Origin: Auanema rhodensis
Taxonomy: Eukaryota > Nematoda > Chromadorea > Rhabditida > Rhabditidae
Assembly (NCBI GenBank): GCA_964057225.1
Contig: OZ059898.1
Coordinates: forward strand, 8,184,001 to 8,248,000
Length of the DNA: 64,000 nucleotides
Direction of reading: 5' to 3'
How positions within the stretch are numbered: the first letter of the stretch is position 1; each line of letters begins with the position of its first letter. The translations under genes and the position numbers were made by a program. The notes under the pieces were generated by a model that saw only the letters and a list, made by a program, of their open reading frames with translations, was not told the origin of the DNA and made no database searches. Below are positions 35,148-46,538 of the stretch, piece after piece.

Positions 35148-38100
35148 ATGTCTTCGCGTATTCCGAGGCCAACAGCGGGTAAATCTTCTTCTGAACCAGA
35201 GAGGAGCAATTCTCAAAGTTCGAATGATTCAAGTCGGAGAACTTCGAGCAGATTAGCGGCTAAGGTGTGATAGTTAAATATATATATACAAATTTATTTC
35301 GAGTTATTAAGACTACTTCTCGTATCCCTGAACCAACGCGTACCCTTTCTCAAGCATCGGTCGCCAGCGTGTAAGTAGCCTTATCATATAGATCTATATA
35401 TGTATCCCTTCTATTCTCAGAGAATCAACCTCTTCCCAGGATGATTTTGTGAAACCCAAACGCACAGCTGCAAAAGTTTGTATTTTTCTTTTTAATAATT
35501 AAATTTTATTATTGTGTAGAATTGACTTTACTGGAAGTAAATAGTATACTTTCAAACTTATTCTTTACAAACTGAATTATTCGAAAAGATTGTTTACTAT
35601 CTTATAGGATCATTAGTTTATTTTAGGTCAGCCAGTCCAAAAAGGACGACATTAGTACCGATGATTCAGTTCCGAGGCCAAAAAGTCAAGGATCTACCAC
35701 TAAGGTTTGTCCTAAGCTTTCTTAAATCGAATTTATATTTCTTTAAGGATACTCGATCTTCTGAAGTAATAATTTCACCTGATGACGAAAAACCGATGGG
35801 AAGACCAAGAACACGTAGTTCTTCTAGAGTTTGTTTGCCCATAAAAAATATTACCGTGCGTGAAGTTGTAGGCTACTTCTGCTGCTCCGGAATCAACTGA
35901 TGTGTCTCCCGTATCTATAGGAAGATCACGCCGGTCTACTAGAGTGAGCATTTTATTTTTTGACTTGATATAAAATATTTCACCCATTGATTAATTAGAA
36001 ACAAAACATGCTTTACAAAAAAATATATGTGAATCACACATTGCCCTCCTGCTTTTTTTCTTCAAAGACTAGCATGCAAAGATGTTCATTTCTCTATTTA
36101 AAAAAAATTAAAAATAAATTCAAACTCTTGTACTTGATTGACCAATCACATTTGATGAAGTTTTTATTCTGCTAGATGTAATCTTGTTATGTAGCGTACA
36201 TCAGCTTTTCTTATTATCACATTTGTTTAGGCTAATTCAGTCATATCTGATACTAGCGATATTCCTGAAAATGTTTTTAACACTCCGAAAAAATCATCTT
36301 CAATTGATACACCTAAAAGTTCTCAGAGGAAATCTCGCGGTGCTTGTACGGTAAGACTTAGGTTTCTATAAGCATTTAACGTTTTCTATTTTCAGAATGT
36401 TGTAGAATTAGATGTAATTAATGAAGATGACGATATTGTTATATGTTCTCAAGTAATGTATTGTCAAATCCAGTTAAAGTATTTTTATATTTTAGGCTGA
36501 CTCCAATTTTAAAACTCCTCCAGTTTCTCCATCTCGATCTCGAAAATCTCAGAAAACTCCAACACCTACTAGAATGGTAAATTTCAAGAAATATTTTTAT
36601 AGTTTAAAAATTATTCAGGATTCATCTTCGCGACTTACTCGTTCCATGCGTAAGCGAGGAATTAATACTCCAGAAGATGAGTTCAAACCAGTTGATCCTG
36701 TTATTTGTTTTGAGAGCGACGATGAAGAAAAGGCTTCTAACTCACCCAAGAAAAATGTTGGTTATTTCTTACATAGAAAAAAAGTATTATATTTAAGGAT
36801 AACGATAATGATTCTGATGAAATGATCAAGGATTTTGTTGTAGTTCCTGGGCAATCTGTACCTGCTAAGAGTATTGATAATATAATCATAATTTTTCCTA
36901 ACTTTTTGAAATTAGTTTCACCTGTGAATACTCCAACCAAGAAACGGAACTCAATGCTGGTGAGAAATCTAACTAAAGCTCTCTTCACTCCTTTGGACTC
37001 ACCTAAGCCTCCAACCCAAATCATTGATAAAGCAGGAACTCCTTTGAACAGCAATACAGCTGCTAATGAAAATGATGAAAGCGATGATGCTATGGACTGG
37101 GAGCCTATTGTGAGTTACATCTTCAGCTTGACTTTTCAACTTTTTTCATTTTCAGCCATTAATAGATGAAGAAGTCGATTCAAAGCATAAGGTAGAGTTT
37201 TTTTTAAACTTATTTGCTCAGAAATAGTCATCTCCGCAGATGGCTGTTTCTAGATGCACCTGAAAAGTGTTTTGAAACTGAGAATCTTTTGAGAATGGTG
37301 AAAACGAAAAGAATTCTCTATGCCTTTATCAGTAGAAAGAAAAATTGATAGCCACGTAGTTAAATGCGAGAAATGTCCTCTATCTTAATCTGAATTTTTT
37401 CTATTTCTTTAAGAAGATAGTGTAAGTTTTTCCAAAAAAAAATGTCGCACAGGCTCTGGGTAGTTCTTCGTTCTACATAATGTTATTTGCAGAGTACAGT
37501 TGCTGAGTGTGATGCTGCAACTGTTGCTCCCGAATCGATAGAAAAACAACGACAAGTGACTGCTTCACAGGAAGATAAGCCCTCAAGTCCTGAAGTAGTT
37601 TTATTGAGCTTTCGACGAATTAATAGTTCATGTTTTTTTGCAGAGCGATGTTGAAATTATATCCCGTATTAGTCCTGTGAAATCACCCAGGAAGGAAACT
37701 TCTAAGAAGGAACCCTCCATGAAAAATACTCCTAAGAATGAATCCCTTAAAAAACATACACCTAAGAAGGAATCCCCTAAGAAAGATATTCACGAGTCTT
37801 CTAGGAAGAACGATTTAAAGGAATCTCCAAAAAAACTGTCTCCTAAGAAAGGTGCTGCTAAGGAAGTACATACAATGAATTCCAAAAATTTAGAAACTCT
37901 AGAAAAAGGTGCCTCTAAGATAGAAACACCAAAAAAGGAGACTCCCTTAAAGCAAACACAGAAGAAGGAGACTCCGGCTAAAACGCTAAATATTTCTTCT
38001 ACCTTACAAAGTATATCTACATGTGAAAAGGAAACTATGGTTTCCAAGGATGTTTGTGCCATTGGGGAAAATGGGAATAATGGTGTCCCAGCATCTAGTG

Positions 38101-38396
38101 TTGCTGGGGAGAAAAAGTCAGTACAGGATCAGATCTATGAACCAGATAATGATCATTCCTCAAAGGCCTCTAGCAAACCTTCAATAAATACCGCAGAAGA
38201 TATTAGTAATGAGCCTAATCCAGATCAAGATGATTTATCAGTGACTGAGGAGGTAAGCTGCGACATTTGTCGCAGAATCAATTAAATTTTTAAGAAAAAT
38301 GTGAGAGACAAAAACAAAATAAAGAAGAAGAAAAAGAAGGAGATAGCTTCAGCTGAGCAATCTGAATTGGCTGTTGAGCTTAAGAACGATAAAAAG
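35148..38396 (+). CDS. Ser/Lys-rich low-complexity nuclear-type protein, 3' end unresolved
   Basis: Family not recognised. Sixteen exons close in phase for 658 codons: 35148-35264, 35312-35370, 35421-35475, 35627-35704, 35748-35828, 35872-35943, 36231-36350, 36396-36452, 36496-36576, 36619-36756, 36798-36870, 36916-37109, 37156-37191, 37493-37594, 37644-38252, 38295-38396. The N-terminus has two SRIP motifs (residues 3-6 and one near 42) in a Ser/Arg/Pro-rich setting. The middle alternates acidic clusters with SPxK/TPxK-type sites. Exon 15 encodes a run of KKESPKK and KKETPKK-like units, and exon 16 a Lys-rich stretch. Composition suggests a CDK-regulated chromatin or mitotic protein; this is inference only. 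TTTATAG|ATG at the start is an ideal trans-splice acceptor. Most introns are phase 0. The last donor at 38,396 is in phase with the exon at 41,000, which belongs to MPP10. Confidence 0.72.
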
Positions 38397-39137
38397 GTTT
38401 GTTTTGTTTTTCGTATTCCAGTTAATATTTTGTTTTCTCTATTACTTAAGTCTTTCTTAAAAGAATTATCGACTACCATGAGTGTCTGTGCCAGCCTTAT
38501 TGCTTGCTATTAGTATAGCAAGAGAGAGAGCCATTCTGCGTCTCTGCTGCTGCGTATATAGTCTGTCACTCTTGATTTGATACACTCTCTTCCAGTCAGT
38601 CGGCGTTGTCGACTGGGTTCCGCCTCTTGAATTCTCATGTGTTGTGTTGGTATCCTGCAGACTTTTCTTTTAAATTTATTGTATTTCTAATTATCATTTA
38701 GTTAGCCTAATCACCTCATTAGCACACAGAGTAAGACACAAACGCATCAGCTAGACGCGAAAGCAGTGCGTCCTCCATATTTGGCCAGTCCCTATCAAAC
38801 CCTTTCTCTCACGCATACTCACCGACAGACTAACCCAATTGATTTGCACCGTTTACCCCCAACACCATTTGCTTTTCATCTTGGTGTTCCGCGAAATAGG
38901 CTATAGATTATGTATAGTTCCATCGTTTTCTACTTTTTATTATGAGGCGCTTATATTCCATGCGTTTTATAAAATCTCGTACCAATCTATGTCTAATGAA
39001 TTGAGTCTATTCCCCACTCACCATCCTACAAGATCTGGCTGATCACGAAGGAGTGTACAACTGTGTTCCTTCAATTGATTTGCAATAGTTTCATAAAATT
39101 CTTTTCAAGTTATTGAACCGTGAGAAGTATGTACTGT

Positions 39138-39142
39138 CTATA

Positions 39143-39190
<48 letters not shown>
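39138..39190. repeat. (TA)n microsatellite
   Basis: About 50 nt of TA dinucleotides with one G interruption, followed by CATCTA units. Confidence 0.95.
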
Positions 39191-39194
<4 letters not shown>

Positions 39195-39587
39195 TACATC
39201 TACATCTACCTACACATACATTGTGAGTGTGTCCGGTTTTTCAAATTATGTTTTCCTTATTTGCTTACGTTGTTGCTTCTGTCGTTCAGATTTTATGGCG
39301 TACATTCTGCTTTTTTTGAACTTAAGTTTATATGTTCGAATGTGGATCAACTATATCAAGTCATGTTCTACTTTTGCCTAGAATTTATTCGTATTATCCA
39401 TATTGATGATGTTCGTTAGGCTGCATCTGGATTTTTACGTGTGTTCATGACATATTGATAGGTTTATAAGGCATACTAGGTGCGATCCAACTATTTAAAA
39501 GATCGTGCGCGCATGTGGGCGATTTTGTCCTGAGTGCACTCGACCTTTCAACTGAACCGTTTCTACTAAGTTCACGCGAAGTATCAC

Positions 39588-39600
39588 CCCAACTAGTTGG
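39588..39600. repeat. Copy 2 of a shared 13-mer palindrome-like word
   Basis: Identical to the word at 33114-33126 (CCCAACTAGTTGG). It also lies at the right edge of a GC-richer patch (about 39.48-39.60 kb). Confidence 0.6.
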
Positions 39601-40999
39601 AATAGATAATGAATGAATAAAAATTAAATAATTTTAGCTAGTGGTACTACATAACTCTTAATCCTATCTTGTTCTAAATTTCTATCCTAGTTGTAAGGAG
39701 GGCTATACAATCGCATTATATATTAGTATGCATATTAATTGTCGATTTGTGGATCTATTTGATTTCTTCTTTATGTTTGTATAGGATTCTCTTGCCAATC
39801 AAAACCATCAACAAATTCAAAAGATTGTGTTGATTATACGTGGTGAAAAGGGATGACCAACAAACTTTCTCTCGTTTTGTATAACATCTGCAAATGTATT
39901 CACTTTTATTCACATGCTTCACGTATGAATCGAAAAGAAGGGGGACTACTACTACGTATGGATTCTAAGCGATTGACAATCAGACAGATTTTGATACGAT
40001 GTGTCAATTGGTGTTCGGGGATTGTTGGTGAGAAAGGGCGCTGCTGTTGCTGCTGTATGGCGGTGATGATGATGGTGGTTGGGGTGCTGGTAGTGTCTAT
40101 CCTTCTGTTTCTCTCTCACTTTCACTCTTACTCTCTGTCTCGCTCGCTCTGTGTGCCTGCTTGAAAACCTGTTGCATTTGCGCGATTTGCTCACCGCGTA
40201 TATACACCCACATCATAGGACACTAATCATATGCCTTCGTTTTCTTCATTTCACGTCGTCCAGCTTTTCTTTCTGATTTCGATCTTTATCGATTAGTATA
40301 TCATGATATATCCGAGAAAAATAAAAGAAGGACAAATAGATTATTCACAAGACCAATTAAACTATTTTTCTTTTGTAGCAATTTACTGAACTTGGTTCAA
40401 GACTATTACAAGCTTCCATGATTTTATACTACTAGGCTTGCGTTGTTTACGAACGTTGAGTAGTAGATCGGAAGAAAAGAAACCGGTTCACTTAGTTATT
40501 CTGCTGCCGTCATAATCGATTAATATTATTGTAGATAATTTTTGGTCCGTTTATGAATTTGGATAGCGCTCTGTTGTCAGCGTTTTTTTATATTCGTTTG
40601 AGTTTTATCATTCATCGTTATCGTTCATTCACTTCGGTGCATGTGCTTTTTCATTTTTCGCTGCTGGTCGAAGGCCTTTCATGTTAGCTTAGGTGCTGAT
40701 TTGATTTGTTCAATCGATTACTATCGTCCAACACTAAAAAAAGTATCTCTAGGCTCTTATGTTGAGAAAAGCTGCTTTGTCAGAATGTTTCTTTGGGTTT
40801 AGCTTTACTTTTAACATGAACTTTCTTAAACGCTTAATATTAATTTTCTGTTTTGACTGGGCACTTGTTCCAGTTAGAGTTGTTCAAAATTTGGGAATTT
40901 GTTCATTTGCATTACTATTTTGATCTGTTTTCTATTTCTATTCTATCGAGAGTTTTCTCTTATTTTTCCCAATTAAATAATTGACATAGTTGTTTCTAG

Positions 41000-43633
41000 G
41001 GTAAGAAAGCTACTGCACTGTCTGTTCAAAGCGGTGACGAAGAAGATCTCGTCGATCCAGCACAGGACGACGAGAAGAAAGATAATGGATTCTATGCGGA
41101 AGTAACTTTCAAAAGTCTCTTCAAGAAGTGAGTTATCAGCTTCTACTCATTTTTCGTTTTTGATCAATAATGTTTTGCAATTCAATTGCTATCTTCTTCA
41201 TTCGTTTGTTTTCACGTTTTATGTGTGTCGTTTTGCAGACCTATTACAACTGAGAAAAAGATTAACCAGACTCTTGCTGAGCTCTATACTTGGACGTGTA
41301 AGCTGAGAAAACGAAAGAATGATCTTTGTGATGTTTTTCTCAATGACCAAACTGAAACAATATGGCAGCAAATCTCTCACAAGAATATACAACTCTTCAA
41401 AACCTACAAAAAATATAATGTTTGTTCATTTTTTTTGCCTTTTTTATTTCACCAATGCCCTTCCATTTTAGTCGCTACTAGACGAAAAGATTGAGTTAAT
41501 CAATCAAGAAGAAAAATGTGAAGACGATGAAGATGAGGAGGATATTGAGGATGAAGAGTTTGTAGATGATGAGGAAGATATGGATGAAGATGAGGAAGAG
41601 GAAGAAGCTGATTTATTCAATTTGAAGTAAGTGTTTGAAAATTTGAATGTATATAAAAGTTTTAATTTACAGAGGTGAAGATCTCGCTGATCTTGAGAAG
41701 AAATTAGAGCAGGGAGAAGATAGCGAAGATGACGATGAATCTTCAAAAGCACCTAAGAAAAAGTTTCCTAAGAGTCCAGTTGATGACAAATTCTTCAAGT
41801 ATACTTTTGATTCAAAATTAAACCTTCTTTATTTTGTTTCAGTCTTGCTGAAATGGATGCTTTCTTGGATGAAGCTGAAAAGCAAACTGATAATGATGAT
41901 GGACTTTTGCTCACTACTGATGTAAGCTTAATAGTGCTTTATATAGTTGTAACATTTGTTGTTTAGGATAATTGGGGTGGACCTGCTGATTACAAGTATG
42001 AAGACTTTTTCGGAAAGTTAGACAATGTAGTAGAAGGCGGATCTAAGAAAGAAAAGAAGCCTAAAAAACGCTCCCGTGAAAATGAAACTGACGAATCTAG
42101 GTAATGCTATTGGCAATAGTTCATAACCTACTTTTGATTATATTTGATATATTTTCTCTGTTCACATAGCAACTTGTTCATTAACCAACTTATTACAGCC
42201 TTCCAAAAAAAAAGAAGTCAGTTCGTTGGATGGACGAGCAGGAAGCGGCCGAAGATGAGGATGAGGACGAAGACGTAGATGATGATGCAGAAGTAGAGGA
42301 TGAAGAAGTTGAAGATGGCCCAGTTTTACTTGGTGAGCAAGCTGAGGAAGATGAGGAGCCAAAGACAAAGCTTAGGCAAAACTTGAAAAAGGTACTCTAT
42401 CCAAAAAGTCATTAAAAAAATTCTGGTATATTTTAGTTGAAAGAAACTATACAAAAGATAGAAGAAGAAAATCTTCAACCTAGATCTTGGGAACTTAGCG
42501 GAGAAGTTTCTGCTGTTCAAAGATCAGAAAATGAGCTTTTGGAAAAACATCTAGATTTTGAACGTGGAATGAAAAAAGGTAAGATACATTCTACTTTGTA
42601 TTGTTGTTTATCTTTATTGTTTTAAAGCTCCTGAAGTGAATGAAGATTTTACTGAAAAATTGGAATCTATCATTCTTCAAAGAATCAAGGACAATGTAAG
42701 TTGTACCATACGCTTTTTTCTGAAACAGTTTGACACTTCCAGGTCTTTGATGATGTTGTTAGAAAGAAGAAGGTCGAAGAACGTGTTGAAGATTATAGAA
42801 ATGAGGCTATCGAAGAAAGAGAAATGGTTAAAAAATCACTTTCTGAAGTCTACGAGAAAGAGTATCAACAAGCTGCTGGGGTTTGTTTAAATGTGTAATA
42901 TCTTTTGAAAAAGTTTTTATAGGAAGTTGAGAAGGATAAGCCTAATGAGCTACATGTCTCGATTAAAAATAGCATCAAAGATCTTTTCCGTCTTATCGAT
43001 GCTCTCTCACATAACGAATACACTCCACCTGAGGTTGGATTAAATTCTTCTAATATAATTTTTAACTTGAACTTTTCAGGTTCGACCAGAAGTTCGTGTT
43101 GTTTCTAATATGGATGCTCTACGAGTCGAAGAAGTCGGTATTATGGCATCTACCGATTCTCAATTGTTAGCACCAGAAGAAGTGAAAAAGAGAGAAAAGG
43201 GCGATATCAAGGTATCAAAATCTTATCAAAATGTTACATTGCATACGTCTGTAGGCTGACGATGAAAGAACAACCACCGACAAGTTGCGTCAAAGACGCA
43301 AAAAGAAAATGAAGCAGAGGTATTTTTCTTTTCCATTTTTTTATCATTTTCTGATCTATCAGAGCTATGGTCATGGTTATGGGAGATACGAAGACGGTTG
43401 ATGAAGGTGAAAAGAAGAAAAAGAAAAAGAATGAGGATGAAGGAGCTAGTCTTAAGAGCAGCAACTTCTTTAATCAATTGCAAGAAACTGTCCAAAAGGT
43501 ATGATTTCGCAACAATAACACAACATTATTCGTTTCTCCTTTTTTTTAGGAATTGAAAGAGAAGACTAGTAAGAAGAAGAAGATGAAGTCAGAAAATGTT
43601 TCTTCCAGTGGCGGATCTAAATTCAAACTATAA
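41000..43633 (+). CDS. MPHOSPH10: MPP10, U3 snoRNP / SSU processome protein (start exon unresolved)
   Basis: MPP10 works with IMP3 and IMP4 in the nucleolar SSU processome for 18S rRNA maturation. Exons: 41000-41127, 41239-41419, 41472-41626, 41673-41798, 41843-41921, 41967-42100, 42199-42391, 42437-42578, 42628-42695, 42743-42880, 42923-43033, 43080-43211, 43255-43319, 43363-43498, 43550-43633. They give 623 aa plus stop, near full family length (about 590-680). Diagnostic segments are DDKFFNLAEMDAFL, KYEDFFG, PRSWELSGEVSA, DDVVRKKK, SLSEVYEKEY and LAPEEVKKREKGDIKADDE. The C-terminus is Lys-rich and ends SKFKL, as in family members. Long Asp/Glu runs fill the N-terminal half. No in-frame ATG exists before the conserved region, so the first exon lies further upstream or the protein is fused to the preceding gene. 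Confidence 0.93.
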
Positions 43634-43954
43634 AGCTGGTTAGGTTATTTTGTCCATAATACGTTTAATGTGATGCAATTTGTTATTCGTTTTTGGTATG
43701 CTACAAATTAGCTCAATTTATTGTTTCTTGTTATTGTTATTGTTATATGTTTATCTTGTTGAATTCATGCAAACCTTTTTTCTTTGAATGTTTTACAATT
43801 TGGGTCTTCCAACCCTTGAATACTTTTTGCAACTTGTCATCTCAAGTTGTTTCCGATTTCAATTTTATTTTGTTTTTTACATGCATTTTTTCCAGTTGCA
43901 GGGTTTTGACCAGCTGTGCCCAGTCTTTTTGCTTTTTAATTCTAATAGTGTATA
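43634..43954. other. Short intercistronic region between MPP10 and mdt-15
   Basis: 321 bp between the MPP10 stop and the next ATG in the same orientation. Two tandem acceptor-like sites, TTTTTTCCAG (ending 43895) and TTGCAG (ending 43901), lie 54-60 nt before the ATG. This spacing would suit a downstream operon gene that is trans-spliced, but an intron in the 5' UTR is equally possible. Confidence 0.5.
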
Positions 43955-46538
43955 ATGTATTCTGGGGCTGGACCCGGACAATATGCTCAACCTCCTATGA
44001 GTGCTGGTATGGGTGGACCTATGGTTCAACAAGGTTCCCAGCCCAATCAGATGCCTCCTCATATGGCAATGCAGCAAAACCATCCTGTTCAGCAGCCAAG
44101 GATGGTATATTGGTCTTTGAACTTGCTCTTTAGTTTATATTCGATTTCCAGATGATGCAACAGCCTCACATGCAGGGTGTTCCTGGTGGAATGAGGCCTC
44201 CTTATGCTCAACCGGCGATGATGGCTCAGCGTAAGTATTATTAAAATAAGTACATTTTAACTTTTTGTGTTATAGATGGCATGGTTAACATGTATGGACA
44301 ACCTCAGATGCCGTCCATGAGAGTTAATCAGAATGAAATGTATGTTTCATGCCGAATATATTTCAATGTACTCTGAATTTGATTAGGTATAATCGTTTTC
44401 CTCATGATTGGAAACAACAAGGACCAATACCTAAGGAAACTGCTCCTGAAAAACGCCATAAGACTATGAACTATGCTAAGGTGCTCTTTCAATTTGTATT
44501 AGTGTAATTCCGGCATGTTTAGATTCAACAACAGCAACAACAGCAGCAGCAGCATCAACAAATAGCTAACCGGGCTATTGGACAACATCCTTGTAAGTTC
44601 AATTTTTAAAGCTCTTTTTTCTACAATATGTTATAGATAACACCCCGCAACATATGATGCCTCCAAACAGAGCTCATCCAATGTATCCAAACCCAGGAAG
44701 TAATATGCAGCAAATGTCTCATCCAAGTGTGCCACTTCATCCGCCGTCTCAACAACCGCATACCATGTAATTTATTAATCAGTTGACTTATAGTTTATTT
44801 TTTATATATAGCACCAACAGGAGAATGATACCTAACTCTATGCATGGAAACATTCCACAGAACCTACAGCCTAGCATGCATACTACAATGGCATCTTCGC
44901 CTTCCGCTCCGGGAGTAGGAATTGCTTCTGGCTCTACTGGCATGCCAACCACTCAATCTACCTCAACTGTTCAAAGACCTATGCCCAGTCCTCAGGTCAC
45001 TGCATTTGCTACGAATACGGCTCCTTCTGGATCGCCAGGTTCAGCTATGAATGCCAACCCTGGGTCTGCACCTTCTCCACAGATTTCACAAAATCTACCA
45101 CTGCATACTCGTAAGTTGTCTCCATTGTTTGTCATTGTGTTATTACTGTCCTTATAGAGCCTGTAATGAAACCGACAGGAGCACCCGACCCAGAGTATGA
45201 ACAGCTAAAAAACGAAATGAAAGAGAAATATTACGAACAGTTAAAGAGAGTGGGAGATAGATGCACTTTAGATAATTGTCCGAAGCCACGTGGTTTCACA
45301 CAACTCATGGAGATCTTCGAAGCGAAGAGGTATCTAAATATATATTATTGAACTATTCGTTATCTTATTCTTATTAAAGGGATGTTAACTTTAAACTTCT
45401 TACTATCGTACGCGAACAACTCATTGGTGTCTTGGAGAAATACTCCTTGTCTTATGATGTTATGAGCGAAGTTAAGAAGATGCATAAGGAAATTTCTGAC
45501 TGCAAGCCAGCCAGTGAGTTTTTGGAATAGAAGTATTTTTCCTAACTCTTATCATAAAGGTGCTCCTGCTTCTATGAATTCTGGAGCACATGATCCTTGG
45601 AAACCTGTTCGGCATAAGTTCATCAAGTGCGTTCTTAATTTAATATTTTTTTTAATTTTTTCCTCAAATAGAGTTCCTGATGATATCATGAAGCTTATTT
45701 CGGATGATGAGACATCTTCTGCAAAAGCTGAAAAACGTCATTTGAATGCTGATTCTGATGACGCTCCTCCGACAAAAGCTGCTAAGATAGAAATAGGTAT
45801 TTTTTCTTCTCAAAGATGTTTTTATTTTTTGTCCTTTCTTAGATGGCGCAGCCACTGTTCACAGCTTTTCTCAATCCGCTAGTGGTATAAATGCTATTCG
45901 TCGCTTTTCTCGTCGAGTGGCCAGCACCGATGATGAAGAAGCTGGAAGTAGATTGTCCTCTGAAGAAGGTGTTAAACAAATTGAAATCGAATGCCTTTTC
46001 GACCAAACTCGTAAATGGGTTATGTCGACGACAGCATCAGCTGAGTTACAACATATCCCTTGGAGAATAGAGAGAGATGCCCTTCCTCCATCTTTCCGTA
46101 GTCCAGACGTTATTTTGTCATTTGATTCCTTAACTGTAAGTGTTTTTGTTAAATTTATCTTTATAACATATATTTTAAGCTTTCTTGTCATCCTCTCCTT
46201 GTACTTGTACCACAAACTTATCCACTCGATTCTCCTGTTATTCAATTTGATAAATCGTTCCCTAGCGGAGCTCCGCTTTCGAAACAACTCTCAATGGTTT
46301 GCTTTCACTGTTTTTTTTATTTATGTATCTCCTCTTCAGATATTCGAGAGGTGTCTCTCTTTGGCTTCTTCGCGGTCTTTAACATGCATATATGAAGCTT
46401 TTCGTTCTGCTTGTGAGGAGTTGGTCAAGCTAAAGGTATGCTTCAACATTTCACTCATATCTTTAAACTTTGCTTTAGGGCGTGCTTAACGGGCACTATA
46501 TACCCAGTAAACACCAGCAAAAACAACTTGTTGCTTAA
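43955..46538 (+). CDS. mdt-15: Mediator tail subunit MDT-15/MED15
   Basis: A Mediator tail coactivator; in C. elegans MDT-15 links lipid and stress transcription factors to RNA polymerase II. Exons: 43955-44104, 44152-44230, 44276-44339, 44387-44480, 44523-44592, 44637-44766, 44812-45110, 45158-45329, 45380-45513, 45560-45626, 45672-45796, 45843-46135, 46180-46296, 46340-46435, 46479-46538. Total 1,950 nt, 649 aa. The N-terminal half is Gln/Met/Pro/Gly-rich, including a Gln run in exon 5. The C-terminal half is folded-type, with EMKEKYYEQLKRV, a DNCPKPRGFTQLMEIFEAKR segment, and PLLVLVPQTYPLDSPVIQF near the end. The last is the MED15 C-terminal signature. The usual N-terminal KIX domain is not encoded in these exons or in the short gap to MPP10. 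The C-terminal assignment is strong; the N-terminal boundary is less sure. Confidence 0.9.

Larger units (their letters stand above)
38397..40999. other. 2.6-kb intron or intergenic region upstream of MPP10
   Basis: No supported exon. The stretch is T-rich on the + strand and includes a (TA)n tract. GC-richer, promoter-like sequence lies at about 38.53-38.85 kb. It is more than ten times longer than nearly all flanking introns. It either separates two genes, with MPP10's start exon hidden here, or is one long intron of a fused gene. Confidence 0.5.

Noticed and set aside
38301-38513. Read-through of exon 16 of the Ser/Lys-rich gene to a stop at 38513
   Set aside because: Past the GTTTGT donor the translation changes abruptly from Lys-rich to hydrophobic, as expected of intron sequence. 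It remains a fallback 3' end.
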